Of a stretch of 64,000 nt of DNA, positions 25,301-34,350 are shown piece by piece (the stretch's first letter is position 1; each line of letters starts with the position of its first letter). Both the position numbers and the translations under genes were made by a program. The notes under the pieces were generated by a model. It did not search any database. It saw only the letters and a list, made by a program, of their open reading frames with translations, and was not told the DNA's origin. Where the stretch lies: the NCBI GenBank assembly GCA_023052935.1, contig CM041292.1:150588939-150652938 (forward strand), read 5' to 3'. The stretch is from Piezodorus guildinii (Eukaryota > Arthropoda > Insecta > Hemiptera > Pentatomidae).

Positions 25301-25772
25301 GGTTTGCTGACTGCACAAACAAAAAATAACAATCCAATGCAAAAAGTCTAATGAATCGATATATATATATATATATAATCAAGAAAATGAAAAAAAAATG
25401 TCAAAATAATCTATTTTCAGTGCACGAAAGATAAGTAAATATATAAATAATGTTAAAGGAATGTCTGGGAGAATTAGAGACTGATAATGACAAACATTCT
25501 TTTTAGGACTTGACCATGGCTTAGTGGGGAATTTGTATGGACTTCTGATTCTTTATCGAATCACAAAACACCGAATATATCTTCAGCAAGCTCACTCATG
25601 CTCATTGGTACTAAAAGATGAAAAGTACTACAAGCGCTTACTTGATAAAGATAATATTTATTCTCTTTTCACTGGAATAGCTGGAATTATTGTTTACCTT
25701 TTGGATTCCATTAATATTGAGAATGCTGAATTCCCGTGTACGCCTGTATTTAATTTTTATGACGAATCTTGA
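16371..25772 (+). CDS. LanC-like protein (LANCL family), five exons, zinc site degenerate
   Basis: This belongs to the eukaryotic relatives of bacterial lantibiotic cyclases. Coding exons are 16371-16758, 18591-18872, 20247-20453, 21689-21829 and 25507-25772. Every intron is phase 1 with GT...AG ends, and every junction restores a Gly codon. The 427 residues fit the family (about 400-420). The repeats that build the alpha/alpha barrel are visible: GKAGIYG (exon 1), DLWNGRAGYL (161-170), GLLHGLGGI (224-232), KWRSGAPG (286-293), GLDHGLVGNLYG (340-351) and YSLFTGIAG (391-399). In LANCL1 and NisC the zinc is held by Cys of HWCHGAPG and by Cys-His of LCHG. Here the first Cys is Arg288 and the second is Asp342; only His343 remains. 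The His of HGLAG is kept (227). The protein is therefore a divergent LANCL, closest in size to the LANCL3 type, perhaps without zinc. Introns 1-4 hold SINE, R1 and LINE insertions. Confidence 0.93.
17480..17790 (+). repeat. Partial copy related to dispersed family R1 (LanC-like intron 1)
   Basis: The stretch around ATATCGTTGGAAAGCTAAAG and TTTAGAAAAAATATT matches, in the other orientation, sequence inside the R1 copies near 46.9 and 58.5 kb. The GC-richer right part (17595-17790) has no other match in the window. Confidence 0.35.
18233..18472 (-). other. Unrecognised 79-codon open frame in intron 1
   Basis: The frame is open on the minus strand from 18472 to 18233. It is rich in Arg, Lys and Glu and has a GC content above the surrounding intron, so it looks coding-like. 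No domain is recognised and there is no clear splice partner. It could be a fragment of a retrocopied gene or a transposon protein. Confidence 0.2.
19113..19406 (+). mobile_element. tRNA-derived SINE, family A, with 13-bp target duplication
   Basis: The head carries RNA polymerase III promoter boxes: an A-box-like CGTGGCTAAGTGGATAGCGC and a B-box-like GAGTTCGAATAC. The body ends in GGCCTGTCGTGCCACTGG. The 13-bp AGAATGTTTCTGG at 19100-19112 is repeated exactly at 19407-19419 and defines both ends. A second copy is at 52894-53182. The head resembles a tRNA but does not fold into a complete one. Confidence 0.85.
20767..21450 (+). repeat. Dispersed family R1 copy (LanC-like intron 3)
   Basis: It contains CCAGAAGAGCCTCTTTATAC, TTTTGATTAAACCTTCTATA and near the end GATAAGTGAAAGTCGTATGC. 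The same blocks, in the same order, occur at 26780-27365 (+), 46630-47330 (-), 52600-52830 (+) and 58262-58720 (-). There is no conserved frame. Confidence 0.6.
22030..22600 (+). pseudogene. RTE-like LINE endonuclease fragment
   Basis: Frames here read GDFNAEIGRD, then the open stretch 22271-22594 with HKGTWMSTDGTLVNQIYHIL and RGANMDTHHYVV. This is the order GDFNAK ... HKGTWRSPDG ... NQIDH ... DHYLV of RTE-like AP endonucleases. It is 5' and 3' truncated. It lies in intron 4 of the LanC-like gene, in sense orientation. Confidence 0.8.
22769..22888 (+). repeat. Left 120-bp direct repeat flanking a LINE
   Basis: It starts GGACAACTTTTTATCAAAG and ends ATAAAATAAAATC. A diverged copy of the same length lies at 24801-24920. 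The minus-strand LINE fills exactly the space between them. Confidence 0.7.
22889..24800 (-). pseudogene. Non-LTR retrotransposon RT remnant, 5' truncated
   Basis: Reading the minus strand from 24800, a start like KWWNDEVKRV is followed by TKTLRGKRSKPVRHIKD (24440-24637). The RT core then reads GKPSGPDGIVPEFIKHG, PIHKKRNQSECGNYRPI and VVYKIYTRIL (24063-24386), then LLDLMAAFDSVLRQEIW (23793-23975), NPAKRKIMSVERE (23377-23640) and, broken, a RMKAAEMRFLQRIVGK-like end. Several frameshifts and stops make it inactive. It is framed by 120-bp direct repeats and is inserted in LanC-like intron 4, antisense to the gene. The clade is not assigned; the finger and palm motifs resemble RTE-like and related insect LINEs. 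Confidence 0.85.
24801..24920 (+). repeat. Right 120-bp direct repeat flanking a LINE
   Basis: It begins GGACCACTTTTTACCAAAG and ends AAATAAAATC, a diverged copy of 22769-22888. Confidence 0.7.
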
Positions 25773-25782
25773 TATTTTCATC

Positions 25783-25788
25783 AATAAA
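25783..25788 (+). terminator. Poly(A) signal of the LanC-like gene
   Basis: AATAAA lies 11 nt after the stop codon. Confidence 0.5.
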
Positions 25789-25891
25789 TATTGCCATTTA
25801 TTTATTACTTGTAGTTCTCATTATTACTCTTCATCGTGAGCTCTATACTTTAACCATGATAAAATTTCTTTATTCAGGACAAGAAAGAAAT

Positions 25892-26008
25892 TACAATAAT
25901 AAAGATAACAATCAGGGTAAACATTAATAATACAATAATAAAGATAACATTTAGGGTAAACATTAATAATACAATAATAAAGATAACAATTAGGATAAAG
26001 ATTGATAG
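25892..26008. repeat. 39-bp minisatellite, about three units
   Basis: Units starting TACAATAATAAAGATAACA begin at 25892, 25931 and 25970; the third is incomplete and diverged. Confidence 0.9.
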
Positions 26009-26779
26009 AGTTTTTAAGAAAAAGTTAAAATGATAAACAATGAAATTTAAGCATAAACAGAATATTCATAATCAAACTTTGATTATTTTTCATAAAAATT
26101 AGGTAACAAAATAATCTTCTTATGTACAAAATGATATAATGTACCAACAAACGAGTGTATTACAATAAAATAAATTAAAAGAGACTAGTTCAAATCAGAT
26201 GTGACTAGCGAAAGATTTTAACATTTGGTTTTGAAAACATAAGCACTGTTGCACAAGATATCAATGTTGTTTGGCAACTCATCATACGTGAAATAGGTGC
26301 AATGAAGGTAATTAAATAACTTGTAGAAATGTGTTCCTTAAAGAAAATCTTATTTGAGTGAGTGGAAGCCGATGTATCATTTGATTTGTTCTCGAAGGAA
26401 TGGACAATCAATATTGAAATAAATCAGGTTAAAAGAAAAATCAAGTCTTGATATTTTCTAATGATGGAGTTTTCTGAAAATTATGATATTTTCTAAGATT
26501 AACTAGAGTTGGCAGATTCAATTCATTCAAAATTCAACGGTTATCTAAGGGTATATTAATTAATTAAAAATTGGAGGGCCCACCATAATATATATTTTTT
26601 TCTATTTCACCAGAAAAAAATATATATTAAGTGAAAAATAAAAACAATTTTTTTTTCCTAAACGGATCAACCGACTTTCACGAAAAAAATACATGTTAAT
26701 AGTTTCTTAAAAGAGTGTCTAAAAAAAAAAAAAAAATGATTACGAAAATGTGAGTCGAATGTTTTTTTTACTTTCACTT

Positions 26780-27365
26780 ACTATATATAGTAAGGGGAAG
26801 TATTGCGATCGTGAAAATTTTCGAATTCCAGTTTTCAACGGAAATACACGTTTTAGGGTCCCCTGAGTCCAAATAACCAAGTCCCCGCAAAAAGGTCTGT
26901 GTGTGTGTGTGTGTGTGTGTGTCTGTGTGTGTGTGTGTGTGTGTGGTAACTCCCGGGCGGAAACGGTAAGTCCTATGAAACTGAAATTTTATATTTAAGA
27001 CAACTATACGCCCGAGACGTGACAAAACTTTTTTCATCAAAATGAGCCTACCAGAAGAGGCACTTTATACCATGCATTTTGCACCTTTTTTCGATTTTCT
27101 CAAAAACGGTTCCGACGATTTTGATTAAACTCGTTATAAAAAGTTATTGGAGAGTGATGAAAAGAAGATAAAACTTACTGATTATTTAAGATAATAATAT
27201 AATTGATTTTTTAGTAAAACACATGTTTCTATATAAATTCAATTTGATTAATTCCTTAATAATTTCACGTATTTTTATCTCTAACTGTATTTGAAAAATC
27301 TTTCATTGATTTTAAAAATGGAGGTAAGTGAAAGTCGTGTGTTGCCCGCACCAGATTTTTTAATT
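26780..27365 (+). repeat. Dispersed family R1 copy
   Basis: Blocks include CTACCAGAAGAGGCACTTTA, CAAAAACGGTTCCGACGATT and the end GTGAAAGTCGTGTGTTGCCC followed by GCACCAGATTTTTT. A GT microsatellite lies inside it. It has the same structure as the minus-strand copy at 46630-47330. Confidence 0.65.
26896..26943. repeat. (GT)n microsatellite
   Basis: A run of GT dinucleotides interrupted once by a CT. Confidence 0.95.
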
Positions 27366-28330
27366 ATTCAAAAAAATAAATTTATATTATGCTGGATTGG
27401 TAAATATACAATTTTATACTACTTTATTTCATTGGAGTGTCCTGTACAATATTTATATTTATATTTATATGTATATTTTTTTTTTTAAGTTTTTATATAG
27501 ACGTACTATTTTATTTTATTTTTTTTTTTTTGGATAACAACATAATACTATAGAAGAAAAATGCTATATTTGTATAAGTAACTACAAATATTTTTTATAT
27601 CATTAAGATAAAAGAGTAAGAATAGTTTAAAAAAGTTAATCTAAAAAGCTATGATGTCCGACTTGTATGGAATGCTCATTAAAAAAATAATATAAAAAAA
27701 AAAAAGAAGATAACTTATGATGTTTAATAAATAAATAATTTATAACGTTTATAAAAAAATTGAATTTTACCAGTAGTAGGCAAGGATATTGATTTTTTCT
27801 CGAACATTCCATCACCTGGGTGACTACACACAAGAAGCATCTATTAAAGGCCTTATTAACGAACAGTATAAATATTTTATAACCTTGTTATCAATACATT
27901 CTTTTGAGTACCTATTAATAAAACCAAGCAGCCTATTGCATTTTTTACAGAGATCATCAATGTTGTTACAGAAAGTAAATGATGCAATGAATAATTATTG
28001 TATAAATACACGCTGAATATATATCTGTACTGTTCCCCACTATTTTCAATTATCAAAAAAGACTATTTTCTGAGTCAATGTACACATGTCTTGAACCGTA
28101 ACCAGTCATTCATATAATAGATAAACATTAAATTTCTCTCATTGCTTTTCTTTTTATATTTCTTTTTTAGACAATGCAATACTTGTTTTTACCTATAGAA
28201 ATAGGACTCTTACATCTTTATAAAAAGTCCAATAATGTCAAAATTAGATAAATTAAGGATGATATACTGAGTTTCGGACTGAAACATAATTTGTTGGCTT
28301 AAAATGTTTAATCATCTTTTGTACCAAAAA
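27366..28330. other. AT-rich stretch, nothing recognised
   Basis: T-rich tracts and short frames (for instance 27789-28016) without identifiable similarity. It lies downstream of the LanC-like gene. Confidence 0.4.
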
Positions 28331-28334
28331 ACAA

Positions 28335-28780
28335 AATTATTTCTTGCTGGAAGGAATTAGTCCGGGTGGCAGTCATTAAATGAAACAACTAAATAGTTTT
28401 AACTATTTATTGTTTGCCAACGTTTCGACCCACTTTGTGGGTCATCATCAGGGCGCATGGTGGGAGAATGGAAAACGGTTTTCCATCTATGCTATCTACA
28501 TAGTGCTATCTACATTGTTATTAGCGATTCATGTTGTTCATTCAAGTTTATCAAATTTGAATAGCATGCCTTTTTTTATAGGCATAATTTCTTTCATACT
28601 ATTTTGAAACTATTTATTTTGTGTTATATTGCCTTGGATTATTCAAACTTGAATTTATGTCTCATTTTTGGTCGTGAGAGCAGTTTGATCCAATTTAATA
28701 GGGTTTTCTGTTATTGAAGTAAAACTGTATTTATATTGATATAATGTCCATCTTACACTACTGCTCTAATGAAGATCGTA
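28335..28780 (-). pseudogene. Decayed Penelope-like element, 3' coding end plus terminal region
   Basis: On the minus strand, about 28760-28540 translates across stops into pieces matching the C-terminus of the intact PLE at 29.8 kb, including an ACYSNLINL end where the intact copy has ACYSNLINTY. Directly after it come a hammerhead-like motif (28416-28454) and the terminal block GACTGCCACCCGGACTAATT. This ties the GACCCAC-type small hammerhead to a PLE 3' end. Confidence 0.7.
28416..28454 (-). ncRNA. Small hammerhead-ribozyme-like motif, GACCCAC type
   Basis: In order on the minus strand: stem I GCC, CTGATGA, T, stem II GACCCAC-AAA-GTGGGTC (7 bp, perfect), GAAA, C-G, TT and stem I GGC. All core residues of the hammerhead are present. 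Stem III is reduced to almost nothing (C next to GTT), as in small hammerheads known from Penelope-like elements, which cleave as dimers. Predicted cleavage is 3' of GTT. Confidence 0.75.
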
Positions 28781-29234
28781 ACATTCGGTTTTTTTCTATG
28801 TAAGATTTTGATTTATTATTTTATTTGTATTTATTATATTATTTATAGGCCAACTCTGGACCACAGCTTTATCACTTTGTCTTTTTTTTTCTCCCATTCC
28901 ACATTTCCTTCATCCTCGTGGAGTGCTGAGCCTTTGTCTCTTTCAGACCACTTCTTTCCTGCACTCTTCTCTTCTACTGCAAGGACCCCATTTGATAAAT
29001 AAGTTTCTGGAATTCTACTCTATCCATGCAAACCTTGCTTGTTAATTTCTGATTGCCTATTTCGCTTTTTATCTGTTCCGGATAGCCCTTTATTTTCTTG
29101 AGTCCTAGCTTCTTATCAAAGATTTACTTCCCTCCATTCTAATCTGTAAAATCTCATTCTTTTTCATAGATGTCTTCATATCTTCTTATCTGCTTGTAAA
29201 ATTATGCCTGTACTTCCCTTCTACTTTGCTAGGG

Positions 29235-29236
<2 letters not shown>

Positions 29237-29308
<72 letters not shown>
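29237..29308. repeat. (AT)n microsatellite at the left end of the PLE pair
   Basis: About 70 bp of uninterrupted AT. A similar tract closes the right end at 33951-34013. Confidence 0.95.
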
Positions 29309-29312
<4 letters not shown>

Positions 29313-29390
29313 TGATCAGTTCTCGACTGTTGATAATTTAAGTTTGTGTTGTTCTTAGGTTTCAGTCAATGAATAAACAATTTTATCTAT

Positions 29391-29428
29391 GCGACGTTTC
29401 GAGAATTTATTGTTCTCATAATCATGCC
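29391..29428 (-). ncRNA. Hammerhead-like motif of the intact PLE (variant core)
   Basis: The minus strand reads GGC, then ATGATTA in place of CTGATGA, stem II TGAGAA-CAATAAA-TTCTC, then GAAAC-GTC-GC. Core positions 3 and 8 are A and U instead of C and G, so the pair is kept by covariation. Activity is uncertain. Confidence 0.5.
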
Positions 29429-29834
29429 TTAACAGTGGAAAAAACAAAAAAACAGAACATTAATATTATTATACAATAATTAATATATGATGTTATTGTT
29501 AGAGATATAAAAAAGAGTACATTGAACAATGAATATTAATACAGTAGGTACATAGATATTTTAAATTAGGATTTACATTAAAGATATTATTATATAAAAT
29601 TACTTACAATTTTGGACAAAATAGTGTCTTAATTAGGCATGTTTAGCCTACAAGCTTTGAAAGAACACTGAAAAATAAAAAAGGAATCGTTCAAGTATGG
29701 AAGATTTTCCAGGAATTTATGATGACGTCAGGTGTCTGGGGTATTCTCCCTCCTATTGTTGAGTTGTTTTCGTTTTTTTTTTTTTTTTTTTTTTCCGTAT
29801 TATTATTAAGATGTTTATTTTATTTTTTTAAATT

Positions 29835-32342
29835 TTAATATGTGTTTATCAAATTTGAGTAACATGCATTTAGGTTTTGGACATCAGATTTTTTATTTAT
29901 GGCGCGATTTTTATATTTCTCTATGGTAATCATTTCTTTAAAATTTCGTTTGAAGCTGTTTTTTTCATAATGAATAATTTTCGGTGAGTGAAATTTAAAT
30001 GAATGTCCCGTTTTTCTGAAATGAGTAGTGAGGGCAGTTTGGTCAGGTTTATTTGGGTCTTTTTTAATTGAAGTGCAGCTATATTTGTGTTGGTATACTC
30101 TCCTTTTTAAATATTGTTCCGATGTTCCAAAATAAGACTTTCCGCATTTGTCTTCACAAGGTATTTCGTATACTACATTTGATTGAAGGTCTAATTTGTC
30201 GGAATCTTTAGTTTTTGTAAATAATTTTGCTAAAGTATTTATATTTTTGTACGTAATGGCAGAATCACTATTATTTCTGTTAATGTAAAGTGCTTTTGCA
30301 AGTTTTTCGGAAAGTGTGGGTATGTATGGGATAGTGTAATATATTTTAGTGCTGTTCTCATTGTGTTGTTGTTTTTGTGACGTTGGTATCTGTTTTAGTA
30401 GTTTACATATGAGTTTGTGTGGATAACCATTTTCTAAAAGGAGGTCAACTACTTCATTTTCCGCGATTTTTTGGTATTTTTTTGAGGTTAATTTTCTCGC
30501 TCGATCTATTAAATTTTTTGCTGTGTTGATTTTATACCTATTAGGACATTGACTTTTATAGTGGATGTATCTACCGGAATGAATAGGCTTTTGCCACCAC
30601 TTGGTTTCTATTTCCCCGTTTTGTTTGTGAATTAAGAGTATGTCTAAAAATGGTAAACTATTGTTAGTTTCATGTTCAATCGTAAATGTCAGTCTGTGTG
30701 AATATTTGTTAAATTCAGTTAATATAATATCTTCTTCATTATTTTCTGTGGGTATTGCGGTTATGATGTCATCTACAAATTTAAATAAAAACGGAATATT
30801 GAATGGAATTTTGGGAATAACTGTATCGAGTAATTCTTCTAAGTAAATGTCTGCCAGAATTGGAGCAATAGGGGATCCCATGGGGCAGCCATACTTTTGA
30901 ACATAAAAATTATCATTAAATTGGAAATATCCTCTATCCGTACAGAGGGTGAGGAGTTTCGAAAATTGGTTTTTGGGGATGGTTGTGTGTGTTTTGATTT
31001 TGTTCCACTTCTTTTCAATTATTTCTTTAATTTTCAGAATACAAATATTAGTAAATAGAGAGGAGGCGTCTAATGAAATTAGTTTATAACCTGTGGGCAC
31101 ATGGATTTGGGTAATTTTTCCGTGGAATTCAAAAGAATCTTTAACATTATATTTGTTAGTTGACAGATATTTTAAAATATTGGCTAAATATTTGGAAAGT
31201 TCGTATGTAGGGGAATTAATAAATGATACTATGGGTCTCACTGGGTTTCCCGGTTTGTGATTTTTTATAACTGAATATAATTTAGGGGATGTTGGGGAAT
31301 TCGTGATGAGTTTCTGATACGTTTTGATGTCTATGTATTTAAGTTTTTTTATTGTACTCAAGGCTTTATTGGTGTCTGTCATTAATTTATAAGTAGGATT
31401 TGAACCGATTTTTTTATATGTATTGGTATCTGTTAACAGTAAGTTGGTCTTAGTGATATAATCATTTTTATCGATAGCAACTGTTTGGTTTGTTTTGTCC
31501 GTTTTTGTGATTATTATGTCCGGATTAGTTTTTAAAAACTCTTTTGTGGTTTTATATATTTTTTGCGTGTCCGAATTCCGAAAGTTTCTGTTATTTTTAT
31601 AATTTGTAATTATGTTTACACATTTACCTCTCATTTCATCTCGTTTGTTTTCTTCTATGTTGTTTTGAATAATATACTCAATATCACTAATAATTGTAGT
31701 TATTGGCACATGTTTGGGTTCACAATCTATGGAATGTTTGGGGCCTAGAGATAAAAACTGCTTTATTTCAGACGGAAACTCTATATTAGTGAGGTTTACG
31801 AACCATTTTTCATTCCCGATATTGTTGTGTTTTAATGCTGATATTTTTCTTATTTTATTTATTTGGATTTCTTTTATTTGGCTAAATTGTTGTTCATATG
31901 TTTTATTGATATTATTGAAAAAACTGTCACTAATTTTACACGGTAAGAGTTTGCAAATTTCTACTTTATGATTGTTGATTTCACTATTTAAAATTCTAAC
32001 TTTAGATATAGCACTTTTTATTTCTAAGTTTAAAATGTTTTTTTTAAATCTATCCATACCTTTTTTGAACTCCATCCTGAATTTATTTTCTATTTTACAT
32101 GTTTGATTAATTTTATTTAGAGAATTTTCGATGTGTTTCGGTAGGATGTTTTCTTTTCTGCATCTAAGTAGGAAAATCTGGTTGTTTTTGGCAGCAGCTA
32201 GTTTCTTCAGAGTGTTCTGGTATAACTTCATAAGTGAAATTACCTGGGTACCATATGTTGATCTAATTTCTTCATAAAATCCCATTTTTTTTCCCCATCC
32301 ATTTTTTTTCCCATCGAAAATCCAATTTTCGAAACTCCTCAC
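29835..32342 (-). CDS. Penelope-like element polyprotein: reverse transcriptase plus GIY-YIG endonuclease
   Basis: The 835-codon frame is uninterrupted. The N-terminal third has the PLE-type stretch NNQIFLLRCRKENILPKHI. The RT follows with PGNPVRPIVSFINSP, SLDASSLFTNI, YGCPMGSPIAPILADIYLEE (MGSP at 488) and the catalytic FVDD at 522-525 (the Asp pair is kept; F replaces the usual Y). The C-terminal GIY-YIG-like nuclease starts with VVYEIPCEDKCGKSYFG (723-739), where VYEI and YFG stand for GIY and YIG. It has the PLE CxxxC and a His pair (HFRKTGH), and probable catalytic residues in ITIEKYKNRAIN. No recognisable host gene is read through it. The first codons (MRSFENW) are antisense to the truncated partner copy, so the native start is probably the Met at 32283-32285 or further upstream in an undamaged element. 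It may still be functional. Confidence 0.95.
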   Translation of the reverse strand: MRSFENWIFDGKKNGWGKKMGFYEEIRSTYGTQVISLMKLYQNTLKKLAAAKNNQIFLLRCRKENILPKHIENSLNKINQTCKIENKFRMEFKKGMDRFKKNILNLEIKSAISKVRILNSEINNHKVEICKLLPCKISDSFFNNINKTYEQQFSQIKEIQINKIRKISALKHNNIGNEKWFVNLTNIEFPSEIKQFLSLGPKHSIDCEPKHVPITTIISDIEYIIQNNIEENKRDEMRGKCVNIITNYKNNRNFRNSDTQKIYKTTKEFLKTNPDIIITKTDKTNQTVAIDKNDYITKTNLLLTDTNTYKKIGSNPTYKLMTDTNKALSTIKKLKYIDIKTYQKLITNSPTSPKLYSVIKNHKPGNPVRPIVSFINSPTYELSKYLANILKYLSTNKYNVKDSFEFHGKITQIHVPTGYKLISLDASSLFTNICILKIKEIIEKKWNKIKTHTTIPKNQFSKLLTLCTDRGYFQFNDNFYVQKYGCPMGSPIAPILADIYLEELLDTVIPKIPFNIPFLFKFVDDIITAIPTENNEEDIILTEFNKYSHRLTFTIEHETNNSLPFLDILLIHKQNGEIETKWWQKPIHSGRYIHYKSQCPNRYKINTAKNLIDRARKLTSKKYQKIAENEVVDLLLENGYPHKLICKLLKQIPTSQKQQHNENSTKIYYTIPYIPTLSEKLAKALYINRNNSDSAITYKNINTLAKLFTKTKDSDKLDLQSNVVYEIPCEDKCGKSYFGTSEQYLKRRVYQHKYSCTSIKKDPNKPDQTALTTHFRKTGHSFKFHSPKIIHYEKNSFKRNFKEMITIEKYKNRAINKKSDVQNLNACYSNLINTY

Positions 32343-33456
32343 CCTCTGTACGGATAGAGGATATTTCCAATTTAATGATAATTTTTATGTTCAAAAGTAT
32401 GGCTGCCCCATGGGATCCCCTATTGCTCCAATTCTGGCAGACATTTACTTAGAAGAATTACTCGATACAGTTATTCCCAAAATTCCATTCAATATTCCGT
32501 TTTTATTTAAATTTGTAGATGACATCATAACCGCAATACCCACAGAAAATAATGAAGAAGATATTATATTAACTGAATTTAACAAATATTCACACAGACT
32601 GACATTTACGATTGAACATGAAACTAACAATAGTTTACCATTTTTAGACATACTCTTAATTCACAAACAAAACGGGGAAATAGAAACCAAGTGGTGGCAA
32701 AAGCCTATTCATTCCGGTAGATACATCCACTATAAAAGTCAATGTCCTAATAGGTATAAAATCAACACAGCAAAAAATTTAATAGATCGAGCGAGAAAAT
32801 TAACCTCAAAAAAATACCAAAAAATCGCGGAAAATGAAGTAGTTGACCTCCTTTTAGAAAATGGTTATCCACACAAACTCATATGTAAACTACTAAAACA
32901 GATACCAACGTCACAAAAACAACAACACAATGAGAACAGCACTAAAATATATTACACTATCCCATACATACCCACACTTTCCGAAAAACTTGCAAAAGCA
33001 CTTTACATTAACAGAAATAATAGTGATTCTGCCATTACGTACAAAAATATAAATACTTTAGCAAAATTATTTACAAAAACTAAAGATTCCGACAAATTAG
33101 ACCTTCAATCAAATGTAGTATACGAAATACCTTGTGAAGACAAATGCGGAAAGTCTTATTTTGGAACATCGGAACAATATTTAAAAAGGAGAGTATACCA
33201 ACACAAATATAGCTGCACTTCAATTAAAAAAGACCCAAATAAACCTGACCAAACTGCCCTCACTACTCATTTCAGAAAAACGGGACATTCATTTAAATTT
33301 CACTCACCGAAAATTATTCATTATGAAAAAAACAGCTTCAAACGAAATTTTAAAGAAATGATTACCATAGAGAAATATAAAAATCGCGCCATAAATAAAA
33401 AATCTGATGTCCAAAACCTAAATGCATGTTACTCAAATTTGATAAACACATATTAA
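32322..33456 (+). pseudogene. 5'-truncated Penelope-like element, RT palm to GIY-YIG end
   Basis: The frame is open from the inversion junction (QFSKLLTLCTDRGYFQFN, from 32323) to TAA at 33456. It keeps MGSP, FVDD and the whole GIY-YIG domain. The 348 residues from 32410 are identical to the C-terminus of the minus-strand copy. It lacks the N-terminal half and the first RT motifs, so it cannot be autonomous. Confidence 0.93.
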
Positions 33457-33862
33457 AATTTAAAAAAATAAAATAAACATCTTAATAATAATACGGAAAA
33501 AAAAAAAAAAAAAAAAAACGAAAACAACTCAACAATAGGAGGGAGAATACCCCAGACACCTGACGTCATCATAAATTCCTGGAAAATCTTCCATACTTGA
33601 ACGATTCCTTTTTTATTTTTCAGTGTTCTTTCAAAGCTTGTAGGCTAAACATGCCTAATTAAGACACTATTTTGTCCAAAATTGTAAGTAATTTTATATA
33701 ATAATATCTTTAATGTAAATCCTAATTTAAAATATCTATGTACCTACTGTATTAATATTCATTGTTCAATGTACTCTTTTTTATATCTCTAACAATAACA
33801 TCATATATTAATTATTGTATAATAATATTAATGTTCTGTTTTTTTGTTTTTTCCACTGTTAA

Positions 33863-33900
33863 GGCATGATTATGAGAACAATAAATTCTCGAAACGTCGC
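33863..33900 (+). ncRNA. Hammerhead-like motif of the truncated PLE copy (variant core)
   Basis: This is the mirror image of 29391-29428, with the same A3/U8 variant of the core. It lies about 400 bp after the stop codon of the truncated copy. Confidence 0.5.
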
Positions 33901-33948
33901 ATAGATAAAATTGTTTATTCATTGACTGAAACCTAAGAACAACACAAA

Positions 33949-33950
<2 letters not shown>

Positions 33951-34013
<63 letters not shown>
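33951..34013. repeat. (AT)n microsatellite at the right end of the PLE pair
   Basis: About 60 bp of TA repeat replaces the terminal ACAGTCGA block found at the left end. Confidence 0.95.
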
Positions 34014-34020
<7 letters not shown>

Positions 34021-34049
34021 ATAAGAATTTTATTTATTTATTATCTTTA

Positions 34050-34350
34050 TTTAAGTCTATTTTCTATCAATTGTAAATACACTTGAAATATTTTTGCTTC
34101 AACATATTTATAAAATCAGAATAAGTTTCAATATTTGCCTGGTTGTAATTATATCTTGTAATTATTTATTTCCAACACTGTGTATTCTCAGCTTATGTTT
34201 AGTATATTCTATTGTTTATTAAATGATTTTTAAACATTAATTATTGTATGTATTTCAAATATTTTGTTTTCACTGTTAGGGCATGAGTATGACAATAAAA
34301 AATACTCAAAATTCTTGCTTGGACCTCAAGAATCTTTAAAACTAATATAT
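34050..34350 (+). repeat. Degenerate PLE 3' region
   Basis: TTCACTGTTAGGGCATGAG, TATGACAATAAAAAATACTC and a following AAATTCTTGC parallel the 3' region of the intact PLE (TCCACTGTTAAGGCATGAT, then the hammerhead-like hairpin). It is strongly diverged, and no working core remains. Confidence 0.45.

Larger units (their letters stand above)
29309..33952. mobile_element. Penelope-like retroelement pair, head-to-head palindrome
   Basis: A minus-strand PLE with a full-length open frame is joined 5' to 5' with a 5'-truncated plus-strand copy. Positions p and 63291-p are complementary at every anchor checked: both outer ends (29339/33952), the ORF stops (29835/33456), internal frames (30640/32651), the 22-base A/T tract and the inner ends (30969/32322). 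Each arm is 1,631 bp with no net indel. The 1,352-bp spacer is the 5' part of the minus copy. The left arm continues past the palindrome to 29309, with AACAGTCGAGAACTGATC on the minus strand. (AT)n tracts flank the unit. Confidence 0.9.

Noticed and set aside
25892..26008. CRISPR-like array
   Set aside because: The 39-bp units are contiguous without spacers, and the DNA is eukaryotic.
26774..27040. 88-codon minus-strand frame with THTHTHT
   Set aside because: It is a translation of the (GT)n microsatellite inside an R1 repeat.
29237..34013. LTR retrotransposon with long terminal repeats
   Set aside because: The long repeats are inverted, not direct, and the protein is Penelope-type RT plus GIY-YIG with no integrase or protease.
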